64,000 bases of DNA from JANMDU01 sp031375105. Lineage in GTDB: Bacteria; Pseudomonadota; Gammaproteobacteria; Burkholderiales; Burkholderiaceae_C. Position numbers and translations under genes: made by a program. The notes under the pieces are model-generated. The model worked only from the letters and a program-made list of their open reading frames with translations. It was not told the DNA's origin and searched no databases. Numbering within the stretch: position 1 is the first letter of the stretch; every line of letters starts with the position of its first letter. The stretch spans positions 1 to 64,000 of the forward strand of contig JANMHJ010000050.1 of assembly GCA_031375105.1 (NCBI GenBank). Reading direction: 5' to 3'. Shown here piece after piece: positions 33,201 to 41,160 of this stretch.

Positions 33201-36035
33201 GTGAAGCACCATGCGACATCGTTCACCGCGCAGGCGCTGCGCGAGTATGACGCAGCGCTGGGTTTGAACGGAATGAGGGTGCAAGAAAAATCTGATTTGC
33301 TATCAAAATATGAGTACTCTACGCAATATTTACAACGGGTAGATGTTAAAACTGCTTCAAAAACTGCCTCTGACAGCATTCAAATCATCAATGCACGTGA
33401 ACACAACCTCAAAGGCCTCTCCGTTAACATTCCACGTGGCAAATTCACCGTGGTCACGGGAGTTTCAGGTTCGGGTAAATCGACGCTGGCTTTCGATATT
33501 CTTTTCAACGAAGGCCAGCGCCGCTATTTGGAAAGCTTGAATGCCTACGCGCGCAGCATCGTGCAGCCTGCGGGTCGCCCGGAAGTCGATGCTGTTTACG
33601 GCATTCCGCCCACGGTAGCGATTGAGCAGCGCCTCTCGCGCGGTGGCCGCAAATCCACCGTGGGCACCACCACCGAGGTATGGCATTTTCTGCGTCTGCT
33701 TTATGTGAAACTGGGCACACAGCATTGCGTACATGACGATGCTGCTGTGCAGCCGCAAACCGCTGAGCGCATAGCCGCGCAGCTGATGACGGTGTATAAA
33801 GGTCGCCATATCGGCATCCTCGCGCCGCTGGTGATCAACCGCAAAGGTGTGTACACCGAGCTGGCCGATTGGGCACGCCCGCGTGGCCACACGCACCTGC
33901 GTGTGGATGGCGAATTCTTGCCAACAACTGGCTTTCCGCGCATTGACCGCTTTAAAGAGCATACGGTGGAATTGCCGGTGGCAGACATCGTGATGAAGCC
34001 CGAGAACGAAGCAGCTTTACGCATTGCGCTTGCCAAGGCGATAGAGCAGGGCAAAGGCGTGGTGCATGTGATGACTTCGCTGGATGGTTTGCACGCGGCG
34101 ATGGCAGCGGGTGTGTCTACTGCAAAGATCGGCCAAGTCGAAGTGTTCTCCACCAAACGCGCCTGCCCGGTTTGCGCCACGAGCTACCCTGAGCTGGACC
34201 CGCGCCTGTTTTCCTACAACAGCAAACACGGCTGGTGCCCCGATTGCGTGGGTACAGGCAAGCAGCTCACGCGCGAGCAGCGCAAGGCTTTAGACGATAG
34301 CGTGCGTGATGACGATAACCGAGGCCGCGAGCAAAGCTTTGCGGAGGTTGAGGTGGAAGATGTGAGCGATCAAGATTGTCCAGGCTGCCAAGGCACGCGC
34401 TTGAACAAGCAAGCGCGCTTTGTGAAATTCAGCAAGGTTGGCATTACGGATGTGGCCCGGCTTTCCGTGCGCGATGTACGCCTTTGGGTAGAAAGCCTCA
34501 AGCTCTCAGGCCGTGAGGCTGATATTGGCCGAGATTTGATTCCTGAGATCAAAGGCCGCTTGGATTTCTTGGAAGAAGTGGGCTTGAGCTACCTGACGCT
34601 GGATCGCGGCGCACCCACACTCTCTGGCGGTGAAGCGCAGCGTATTCGCTTGGCTGCGCAACTCGGCAGCAATTTGCAAGGCGTGTGCTATGTACTTGAT
34701 GAGCCGACGATTGGTTTGCATGCGCGAGATAACCAGATTTTGCTCAACGCTTTGAACAAGCTCAGCGAGAAGGGCAATACACTGGTCGTGGTGGAGCACG
34801 ATGTGGATACGATACGCCGCGCCGATCACATCATTGATATTGGCCCAAGCGCTGGCAAGCGCGGGGGCCGCGTGGTGGCGCAAGGTTCGGTACAAGACAT
34901 CATGGCTGTGGATGAATCGGCCACCGGGCGCTATTTGCGTCATGCGATCAAGCATCCGCTGCATTCCCGTCGGGCCATGTCTGATGAATTCCAACTCACG
35001 GTCAAAAACGCGTCGTTGCACAATTTGGTGAATGTGACGGCGAATGTGCCGCTCAAGCGTTTGGTGGCAATCACTGGGGTGTCCGGTTCAGGAAAATCCA
35101 CTTTCGCGCGCGATGTGTTGCTCTCCAATGTGTATGCAGCTGTCAGCGCACGCGGCATGAAGCGCGAAGCGCCAGATTTCACGGCTTGGAAGGGCTGCGA
35201 TGGTGTAGATGGCTGGCAGCAATTAGATCGCGTTTTAGAAGTCGATCAAACGCCCATCGGCAAAACGCCGCGCTCCTGCCCCGCCACTTACATCGGCTTT
35301 TGGGATGCCATCCGCAAGCTCTTCGCCGAAACCTTAGAAGCCAAAGCACGCGGCTATGGCCCTGGGCGCTTCAGCTTCAACACCGGTGAAGGCCGCTGCC
35401 CCGGCTGCGAGGGCCAAGGCATGCGCACGATTGAGATGAGCTTCTTGCCCGATGTGAAAGTGCCATGCGAAGTCTGCCATGGCGCACGCTTCAATTCCGA
35501 AACTTTGGCCGTGAGCTGGCGCGGCAAAAGTATTGGTGATGTGCTCACGATGGAGGTGGACGAAGCGGTGGAATTCTTCGCCACGATGCCCAGCATCGGG
35601 CATCCCTTGCAGCTGCTCAAAGACGTGGGGCTGGGCTATCTCACCCTAGGCCAACCCTCGCCCACACTGAGCGGCGGCGAAGCCCAGCGCATTAAGCTTG
35701 TTACCGAGCTTTCCAAAGTGCGCGATGAAGTGGGCAAGCGCGGCAACAAAGCACCGCACACGCTCTACGTGCTTGATGAGCCGACTGTTGGCCTGCACAT
35801 GCAAGACGTTGAAAAACTGATTCACGTGCTGCACCGCTTGGTCAACGGCGGCCACAGCGTTGTTGTGATTGAGCACGATCTGGATGTGATTGCCGAAGCC
35901 GATTGGATCATTGATCTTGGGCCGGAGGGCGGCAAAGAAGGCGGCAAGATCGTGGCGGCTTGTACGCCAGAGGAGCTGGTTCGGAGGAAGACGCATACGG
36001 GAGTGGCGTTGGCTCCAGTGTTGTCGCGCACTTGA
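30273..36035 (+). CDS. uvrA: UvrA-UvrA fusion (double-length excinuclease subunit A)
   Basis: 1920 residues, about twice normal UvrA. Four ABC ATPase modules are visible, with Walker A loops near residues 31 (GPSGSGKSS), 678, 1061 and 1600 (GVSGSGKST), and four signature motifs (LSGGEVQR, LSGGESQR, LSGGEAQR twice). Each half has CxxC zinc modules (for example ACPTCKGFG, RCPTCGGSG, GWCPDCVGTG, RCPGCEGQG). UvrA acts as a dimer that finds bulky DNA lesions; this protein would be a covalent dimer. Tandem UvrA proteins exist in Burkholderiales as I recall. The linker at about 1009-1031 is encoded by the dispersed repeat. Whether a normal uvrA exists elsewhere is unknown. Confidence 0.9.
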   Translation: MTQGSIRITGARQHNLKNLNIDFKTGELTVVTGPSGSGKSSLVFDTLFAEGQRRYVETFSAYARQFMDRMDKPQVDKVEGVPAAIAIDQTNPVRSSRSTVGTMTELNDHLKLLFARLANLFDRDTALPVIHDSGETIYVQIVERAKAANLRLVVTFPVELPGNTTAQEVEQWLSASGFTRVQAEREVATPAGPRKVLDVVADRFKIESAEKVRVMEAIELALKRGSGRMSVYASNVVQTELAQGGATSVAQMNDVAIWKYSTGLHCPESDLRYSNPTPSLFSFNSPHGACPTCKGFGRVIGVDYGLVMPDARLTLRAGAVKVFQTPAWSECQDDLMRHAEHAGIPRDTAWNKLTPEQQHWVIHGNPDYKEGQWGKVWYGVKRFFAYLETKSYKMHIRVLLSKYRSYTQCHTCNGARLAVDAMLWRVGTKAQADSAMPPAKRFMPQGVKWSREQLEALPGLSVHDLMLMPLDKLRAFFDSVRTDSGLNPTSADARALEMLLEEICTRLKYLCDVGIGYLTLDRQSRTLSGGEVQRINLTTALGTSLVNTLFVLDEPSIGLHPRDMDRITQAMLRLRDAGNTLVVVEHDPAVMLAADRVIDMGPGPGERGGEIVFDGTPAALRHADTLTGQYLGARKQIGMGLKRLVSDNTPRLILEGATQHNLKHVSIELPLQRLVCITGVSGSGKSTLIQDVLAPALMRHFGKATETPGTHDRLLGAELLSDVVFVDQSPIGKTARSNPASYVGAWESVREIFATLPLSRQRNYTASKFSFNSGDGRCPTCGGSGFEHVEMQFLSDVYLRCPDCDGKRYRPEILEVKLERGGRSLNAFEVLELTVSEAAKLFANDRDVIRALQPIIDVGLEYVKLGQPVPTLSGGESQRLKLAGFLAEAAKDASKSKQRLATKGTLFLFDEPTTGLHFEDISKLMRALRKLLDAGHSILVIEHNLDVIRASDWLIDLGPEGGEAGGSVVVFGMPEDVKHHATSFTAQALREYDAALGLNGMRVQEKSDLLSKYEYSTQYLQRVDVKTASKTASDSIQIINAREHNLKGLSVNIPRGKFTVVTGVSGSGKSTLAFDILFNEGQRRYLESLNAYARSIVQPAGRPEVDAVYGIPPTVAIEQRLSRGGRKSTVGTTTEVWHFLRLLYVKLGTQHCVHDDAAVQPQTAERIAAQLMTVYKGRHIGILAPLVINRKGVYTELADWARPRGHTHLRVDGEFLPTTGFPRIDRFKEHTVELPVADIVMKPENEAALRIALAKAIEQGKGVVHVMTSLDGLHAAMAAGVSTAKIGQVEVFSTKRACPVCATSYPELDPRLFSYNSKHGWCPDCVGTGKQLTREQRKALDDSVRDDDNRGREQSFAEVEVEDVSDQDCPGCQGTRLNKQARFVKFSKVGITDVARLSVRDVRLWVESLKLSGREADIGRDLIPEIKGRLDFLEEVGLSYLTLDRGAPTLSGGEAQRIRLAAQLGSNLQGVCYVLDEPTIGLHARDNQILLNALNKLSEKGNTLVVVEHDVDTIRRADHIIDIGPSAGKRGGRVVAQGSVQDIMAVDESATGRYLRHAIKHPLHSRRAMSDEFQLTVKNASLHNLVNVTANVPLKRLVAITGVSGSGKSTFARDVLLSNVYAAVSARGMKREAPDFTAWKGCDGVDGWQQLDRVLEVDQTPIGKTPRSCPATYIGFWDAIRKLFAETLEAKARGYGPGRFSFNTGEGRCPGCEGQGMRTIEMSFLPDVKVPCEVCHGARFNSETLAVSWRGKSIGDVLTMEVDEAVEFFATMPSIGHPLQLLKDVGLGYLTLGQPSPTLSGGEAQRIKLVTELSKVRDEVGKRGNKAPHTLYVLDEPTVGLHMQDVEKLIHVLHRLVNGGHSVVVIEHDLDVIAEADWIIDLGPEGGKEGGKIVAACTPEELVRRKTHTGVALAPVLSRT
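33297..33363 (+). repeat. Dispersed short repeat (copy 7), at the UvrA fusion joint
   Basis: TTGCTATCAAAATATGAGTA, then CTCTACGCAATATTTACAACGGG, TAGATGTTAAAACTG and an A-rich end. It is read in frame and in the sense direction between the last block of the first UvrA half and the first block of the second. Confidence 0.85.
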
Positions 36036-36251
36036 GTCTGTTGGCGCTCTTTTGTTTTCGCTGCACGCCTGCGCTTGGGCTATCTCCCTGCGCGAATGTC
36101 CTCCGCCGGCTGCGCCGTCTCCCCCTTTATTTCGCTTCAGGAGATAACCCAATCACAGTCGTGAGTCGAAAACTATTGGCCTATTTGTGCGGTTCTAATT
36201 TCATAGCTAGCATGCATTGCCGTCTCGAGTCTCTAAGTTGTTTCACCAGAC
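36036..36251. other. Short non-coding gap between uvrA fusion and nuclease gene
   Basis: About 216 bases with no convincing ORF or hairpin terminator. On the minus strand 36212-36167 reads GCTATGAAATTAGAACCGCACAAATAGGCCAATAGTTTT, which may be a truncated dispersed-repeat copy lacking the middle. Confidence 0.3.
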
Positions 36252-36971
36252 TCAAGTCATCTCAATCCAAAGGTGGTGAATATCAATGCTTGGCAATCCT
36301 CTTTCTCTGGTGTGGGAGGAACGGAATATTGCGACATCAGATATCTCATCATTTGGTTCATGCAAAAGTAAATCTGCGGAACTCCAACTAGCCTGATTCG
36401 ATTGAGCAAGCTCTGTAATCCAATCAGTTAGTTTGCTATGCCAAACTGTTGGCGATTTGTCTTGCACATAACCAATCATTACTGCTAGCGAGTGAGCCGC
36501 GCCATGGTGCCCAGCCTTGAAGCGCTGAATACCGCCGGTAGTAGCATTACGATTGATGACGTACTCCCTTTCATCACGGTTTTTGCCTTTAGGGGTGGGA
36601 AGCCGCTTGCACTCAATCGGTAGCAGTGTGTCGTAATGAGTGCAGCGACGACCGTTAATCCAGACTGTAGGACCGCAGGGTGAAGCGACAAGGTCGATTT
36701 TTCGCCCACCCTTTTGCTCATCAGGCTCTTCAATGCGGAACTGGAGAAAATCCCATCCATTTGAAAATCTCGCGGCGGTGGTTAAGTGACCGCATAACTG
36801 CGAAGTAAGTGCGGTTTCTGATGTCTGGGTGGGCCGTTTTGGATCGTCACGCCAACTTGGTAATTCGCTTGCAACGAAATCTATTAATTTGAGCAACGAA
36901 GTCGCAGGTAAATGAACATTCCCATTGAGAGAGCCTGCGTGAACATTTTGGTTTGCGGAGTTGGCGAGCAT
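36252..36971 (-). CDS. Putative PD-(D/E)XK nuclease of a restriction-like cluster
   Basis: 239 residues. A candidate PD-(D/E)XK active site is visible: Glu53 in a helix (SETALTSQL), Asp93 in KIDLV and Glu120-x-Lys122 in LLPIECKRLP, with the expected spacing. The following helix (GGIQRFKAGHHGAAHSLAVMIGYV) has the Gln/His often seen after the core in restriction-type nucleases. It lies 11 bases after the 951-residue methyltransferase on the same strand, so the two form one operon. Likely role: cutting DNA lacking the methyltransferase's mark, or a related defence function. No family name can be given from sequence alone. Confidence 0.65.
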   Translation of the reverse strand: MLANSANQNVHAGSLNGNVHLPATSLLKLIDFVASELPSWRDDPKRPTQTSETALTSQLCGHLTTAARFSNGWDFLQFRIEEPDEQKGGRKIDLVASPCGPTVWINGRRCTHYDTLLPIECKRLPTPKGKNRDEREYVINRNATTGGIQRFKAGHHGAAHSLAVMIGYVQDKSPTVWHSKLTDWITELAQSNQASWSSADLLLHEPNDEISDVAIFRSSHTRERGLPSIDIHHLWIEMT

Positions 36972-36982
36972 AGGGTGTTACT

Positions 36983-39838
36983 TTAGAAACCCTGTGCTCG
37001 AAGGTCAGCTAGTGTCTCATCGGCATCACGAAGCGCCACAGATCGCAGCCAGAACCGTAGATGATCCGGCTTAAGCAGGAAGACACAGTTTCCGTCGTAA
37101 ATGCGTGCAATGCGAGTTACTTGAAGTGTGGAGCCTTGCTGGTCCCGTAGAAGTGCTTCCAGCTTGTCTTTCAGCGCCTCTGCGCCATCCCAATCGATTG
37201 TGTAATTGCCAAAAACGAACGGTTGACAAATAACACCTGGCCATATCTGAGGTTCCAAGGCTTTCAGTGGTTTTTTCTTGTAAATGGCATTGATCTGTGT
37301 TGTGTAAGCTGTATTGAAGCTTGGCAACGCTAATAGGCCGTGTCGCTTCATGGCTTCAGAAGCTTCGCCGAGTCTTATTAGATCACGGTAGTAATCAACG
37401 ATGTCATCTATCAAAACTTTTTCGTTTTGACTAAGCTCTAAATTTCCCGAATCTGGAAAAGGAAGAGAAAATATGTCATGAGCCAACAATGAGGTGGATC
37501 TACCTGTAAAAAGCCGTGGGCTTGTCAGTGCTAAAAATGCCTGCAATCCTCGGCGTGAACTAGACATCCATTCATCTACTTTGCGTAAATCAGCAATTTC
37601 TTCGTTGGGGGCACAAAAGCCCACTACTTGATTACCATAAGTCAGATAGGATTCAGTCCATAAACAATGAGCAAGATCCATTTGCTCTCGAATAAGTATC
37701 ATTGGTGGTGTGAAGCGGCTACTGGTGTACGGCGATCTGAATAGCTTTCCTTTAGCTAGTGTAATTTTGTCGCGGTCTGGTTCATTTTCTAAAAGTGCTT
37801 CAGATGGTAGGTACTTCTTACCAGTAATGTGGGTACCAGGAACGAGCCGGCCACTCGTTCCTTCAATAAAGCCTTCGCCAAAGTCCCAGCCTTTTACTTT
37901 TGCATGCTCACCCAGAGTTGGGTAGGTTTTTAATCTATCAGTCAAACTAAGTGCTCGCCCACCGCCAAGTAAATCGGCCCGCCATACAGAATCATTACTT
38001 AGTACAAGTTGCCGGGGCAGCCAGTGCAAGTCATAGTAGTCAATATCGAACCCTTGCTCGGCATCGGATCGACCAGTCCGCCGGAAAGTAGCATGCAAAA
38101 TCTGTCGTTCCGACGGAGGTGGCGTAGCTTCGGCAACGACAACAACGATCTTAGTATCTGCACTTCCCTTCTGGAACAACCCGCGAACAGAAATGAAATC
38201 CAGAACTTCTCGCACATCCCATTTAGAAATGAAGCTTTGGCGAAAAGAGAGTGATCGTTGGTTGTAGAGGAAGTTGTATTGCTGTAGCATGCTCAGCACA
38301 CCACCTTCGGCAATCATTTCCATTGCCTCATGGAGGAAAAGGTAGGCAAGCTGTTTATCTGGCAGTATTGCGTTGTTGCTGTTGTATCGTTGATAGCTAC
38401 GCTCGGCGCCAAGCGTATTTAGACTAGAGGTAAATGGGGGGTTACCAATCACAACGCCTATCGGCGCGGAAATTAGATTCTGCTCCTTGGCTTCAAAGAA
38501 GCAGGAGTGATGCAGTGTCTGCCCCGAAAGCAATGGAAAAAGTTTGATAGTTGCCCGGATGTCTTCAGGTTCAAGTGCATCGCAAAGCGCCAAGCAAAGA
38601 CTAAATGCAGCCAGTTCAATGGCACCTTCTTCTAAATCTATACCATGAACGTGCTGTAGTAGCTTCTTGAGTACAGTGACATTCGGCTTCTTCCATTGAT
38701 TCCGACTGCGCCAATGCAACACCAGTCGCTTATATGCCTCTACTAAAAAAACACCGGAACCGCATGAAGGATCTAGGATGACCTCGCCACGCTTGTGCAG
38801 GCGATCAAGTCGCTCCCAACTCAGTGACTCTTCAAGCATCAACCGCACTAAGAATGGTGGCGTATAAACTGAACTATCGGCATCTTTCACAAAAAGTTGA
38901 TAGATGTGACTTATTAACTCAACAGGCAAGTCTTTGAACGAATAGAGCTGCCATAGGCTTAATTGACCATTTGCCTCCTCTCGCCCTTCGATCAGCTTAG
39001 AAAACCGAACCAACTGCCCACTCTTTTCTAATCGTTCGCGGTCCGCATCATTGAGCTTGAATACATGCCCGTTAAACCGTTTCTCCAGATCTTCTAGTAA
39101 AGACACTAGCGCGGGGCCATTAGCAAGTACGTGAAAGAATTTTGTGGCATCCTTCAGAAAACGCGCTAGATAGCCATCAGAAAAAACTTCACGCTCCTCT
39201 AGATAAGCAATCAATAAAGAGAGGATCAATAGCTTGCGACGCAGTGGCTTGGGCAAGATACTTTCGGAATTCAAGTCATCACTGATCTCCTGAACCGCTT
39301 TGATCAGACCTCTATGAGCAGACTTGTTAGACGAAAGCAATATTTTGCAGACCTCCGTGTCGTCCCAAAGTGTGCCATTGTGCAACTGTTCTGCATTCCA
39401 CCATGGCTCTGCAGCAATCGTGGAAGCAAGCTCCAAGGTACGAACAGGGTTACAAATCAGTTCGCCCTTTGAAGATACAAAGTCAGGGCCATGTGCGCAG
39501 CGAAAGAGTTGTAATTGCCCTGGCAATTTACGATATATGAGGGGTACGCCGCCCCAGCTCCAGAGCTTTTTATGCGTTAGCGCAAACGCGTGATTTTCTT
39601 CAGGGCCGTTCGCGACGAAAATAAAGGCTTGTGCAACTGATCGTTTGCCGTTACGGCATGCCTCAAAAAATACGGCGAGCGCACCATACTCGTGCGCTTT
39701 CTCCATCATGAGAACTTCCTCTGGTGGTCGGCCTTTGCTCCGATAACCCTTAACTAAGACTAAGCCAGCAACAGTATTGCTAGCGAATGCACGAGCACTC
39801 AAAAGATCCCACCACTGCTGTTGGTCACGCTTTATCAT
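36983..39838 (-). CDS. Large N6-adenine DNA methyltransferase (type IIG/Eco57I-like)
   Basis: 951 residues. N-terminal region (1-310): a helical/alpha-beta domain with AVFFEACRNGK and WGGVPLIYRKLPGQLQLFR, reminiscent of the N-terminal domain of Eco57I-like enzymes. Central methyltransferase core: motif X-like SSVYTPPFLVRLML (322-335), motif I LDPSCGSGVFLVEAY (355-369), HGIDLEEGAIELAAFSL, and motif IV GNPPF (465-469), typical of N6-adenine methylation. C-terminal 640-950 probably holds target recognition (GKLFRSPYTSSRFTPPMILIREQ). No PD-(D/E)XK site was seen within the protein; the nuclease seems to be the next gene. More AT-rich than the flanking genes. Confidence 0.82.
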   Translation of the reverse strand: MIKRDQQQWWDLLSARAFASNTVAGLVLVKGYRSKGRPPEEVLMMEKAHEYGALAVFFEACRNGKRSVAQAFIFVANGPEENHAFALTHKKLWSWGGVPLIYRKLPGQLQLFRCAHGPDFVSSKGELICNPVRTLELASTIAAEPWWNAEQLHNGTLWDDTEVCKILLSSNKSAHRGLIKAVQEISDDLNSESILPKPLRRKLLILSLLIAYLEEREVFSDGYLARFLKDATKFFHVLANGPALVSLLEDLEKRFNGHVFKLNDADRERLEKSGQLVRFSKLIEGREEANGQLSLWQLYSFKDLPVELISHIYQLFVKDADSSVYTPPFLVRLMLEESLSWERLDRLHKRGEVILDPSCGSGVFLVEAYKRLVLHWRSRNQWKKPNVTVLKKLLQHVHGIDLEEGAIELAAFSLCLALCDALEPEDIRATIKLFPLLSGQTLHHSCFFEAKEQNLISAPIGVVIGNPPFTSSLNTLGAERSYQRYNSNNAILPDKQLAYLFLHEAMEMIAEGGVLSMLQQYNFLYNQRSLSFRQSFISKWDVREVLDFISVRGLFQKGSADTKIVVVVAEATPPPSERQILHATFRRTGRSDAEQGFDIDYYDLHWLPRQLVLSNDSVWRADLLGGGRALSLTDRLKTYPTLGEHAKVKGWDFGEGFIEGTSGRLVPGTHITGKKYLPSEALLENEPDRDKITLAKGKLFRSPYTSSRFTPPMILIREQMDLAHCLWTESYLTYGNQVVGFCAPNEEIADLRKVDEWMSSSRRGLQAFLALTSPRLFTGRSTSLLAHDIFSLPFPDSGNLELSQNEKVLIDDIVDYYRDLIRLGEASEAMKRHGLLALPSFNTAYTTQINAIYKKKPLKALEPQIWPGVICQPFVFGNYTIDWDGAEALKDKLEALLRDQQGSTLQVTRIARIYDGNCVFLLKPDHLRFWLRSVALRDADETLADLRAQGF

Positions 39839-39866
39839 GTGAACACCCCGTGGTTGAAAAGGTTGC

Positions 39867-40193
39867 TCATACGATCAATCTAGTTTGCTTCATGACTGTG
39901 CGAGTATTTCGCAGTGCTGCGGCTCGATCTGGTCTAGCTTTACGCAGAAGACCGGGTTCGTATTTTGTGGCATCTACCTTAAAGCGCGGCAAGCCAATTT
40001 CTCGGAGATACTTGCCAGCGTTTTCGAGGCTGAATAGTCGGACTTCGCTTCTAGCTGTCGTCAACACGCTCTCTGATGAGCCGTACTTTACTTGCACGGC
40101 ATAACCTCCAGATCGCCCAACAAGACATACTGAACTAAGGGAATTGGCCTTTACCAACTCTCTTAATGTCGTCTCTTTGATCGTTTCGAGCAT
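39867..40193 (-). CDS. Small ParC-type partition-associated-like protein
   Basis: 108 residues from the ATG at 40193. The fold-like pattern TTLRELVKANSLSSVCLVGRSGGYAVQVKYG, then ARSEVRLFSLENAGKYLREIGLPRFKVDATKYEPG and a basic tail, recalls proteins annotated as 'ParC family partition-associated' on plasmids and ICEs of Burkholderiales. That recollection could not be checked. It is the first gene of the minus-strand cluster, 28 bases before the methyltransferase. It may bind DNA and regulate the cluster, or be a leftover from the vehicle that brought it. Confidence 0.5.
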   Translation of the reverse strand: MLETIKETTLRELVKANSLSSVCLVGRSGGYAVQVKYGSSESVLTTARSEVRLFSLENAGKYLREIGLPRFKVDATKYEPGLLRKARPDRAAALRNTRTVMKQTRLIV

Positions 40194-40325
40194 GTTGAAA
40201 AGCAAGTTTTTGCCGTGTGAAATTTCGTTAATTCTAATCGCATTTAATGTTAAGTGGGGTCGGGATTGCCCTAGGAAACTCTAGGACATTGTCAAACATC
40301 AATCACATCCGGCGCCAAAGATCGC

Positions 40326-41156
40326 TTAACGGGCTAGGATGGCGGAGCAGAATTGGGCAAACCCTGCCCCATTTCTATACGGGGTCACATATTTGGGCAG
40401 GTGCCGCAACTCTGGCAAAAATCGCGCAATATTAGCTACGCCAACACTGCTTTCAAACGCTTCAAACATCAGCTGATCATTGGTCGAATCACCGACATAC
40501 GCCCAGCGCTGCATCTCTTGGGCGAGGTCGCGTTGAAACAACTCGCGCACGATCCAGTGAGCGCCTTGGAGTTTGTTGTGTGAGCCAATCCAGCCGTTGA
40601 TGTGGATGGAGCTAACGGTGGCTTGCAGGCCTTCGCTGCGCATGATTTGCTCGACTTCTTGAATCTTCGAAGGCGGTAGATGCGTGAACTCGCTGTGGTC
40701 AATCGCAATGTCCGTTTCTCGGCCTAGGCTGTCTGTACTGCGTTGTGCGCCAGGCACTTCGCGCTCAATGCGTGCAAGCACTTGCTGCATGCGTGAGAAA
40801 TTCGCAGCCCGTGAATTCGCATCTAATTGATATGATTTTGATAGCACTCCGCGCATATTCTGTAACGGGGAATGGCCGATTTGGCTTAAAAAATCCGCTT
40901 TAAACAGCGCTACAGAACCATTCTCTGCCACGATGGCATCGACCGGCCAGCTAGCTGCAAACGGCTCGCTCCAGCCCACAGGTCTTCCGGTGATAGCGAT
41001 CACATGCAAGCCTGTTGCTTTCAAATCATGCAAAGCTTGCAAAGCATCCTGCGTGATCGCTCCATCGGTGGTGAGCGTATCGTCAATGTCGGTGAACACG
41101 CCGATGATTTGGCGGCGTGCTTGCAGAGGCCATTCGCTCAACGGCTTCATCTGCAT
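40326..41156 (-). CDS. HAD-superfamily hydrolase (mannosyl-3-phosphoglycerate phosphatase/Cof-like, HAD-IIB)
   Basis: 276 residues from the ATG at 41156 (ATG 41150 also possible). HAD motif I is VFTDIDDTLTTDG (catalytic Asp pair), motif II ITGRPVGWS and motif IV GDSTNDQLMF. The cap is of type IIB, as in Cof and MPGP phosphatases. It dephosphorylates a sugar phosphate or similar small substrate that cannot be named. It begins 4 bases after the prfC stop. A dispersed repeat at 40826-40894 encodes about 23 residues in the cap region without breaking the frame. Confidence 0.8.
   Translation of the reverse strand: MQMKPLSEWPLQARRQIIGVFTDIDDTLTTDGAITQDALQALHDLKATGLHVIAITGRPVGWSEPFAASWPVDAIVAENGSVALFKADFLSQIGHSPLQNMRGVLSKSYQLDANSRAANFSRMQQVLARIEREVPGAQRSTDSLGRETDIAIDHSEFTHLPPSKIQEVEQIMRSEGLQATVSSIHINGWIGSHNKLQGAHWIVRELFQRDLAQEMQRWAYVGDSTNDQLMFEAFESSVGVANIARFLPELRHLPKYVTPYRNGAGFAQFCSAILAR
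40826..40894 (+). repeat. Dispersed short repeat (copy 8), in frame within the HAD gene
   Basis: TTGATATGATTTTGATAGCA, then CTCCGCGCATATTCTGTAACGGGG, ATGGCCGATTTGG and a CTTAAAAAAT end. Antisense to the gene. Confidence 0.87.
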
Positions 41157-41160
41157 GCGC

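Noticed and set aside
36167..36212. Truncated dispersed-repeat copy
   Set aside because: The minus strand shows the opening half-palindrome and a GGCCAATAGTTTT end but the middle is missing; kept as a note only.
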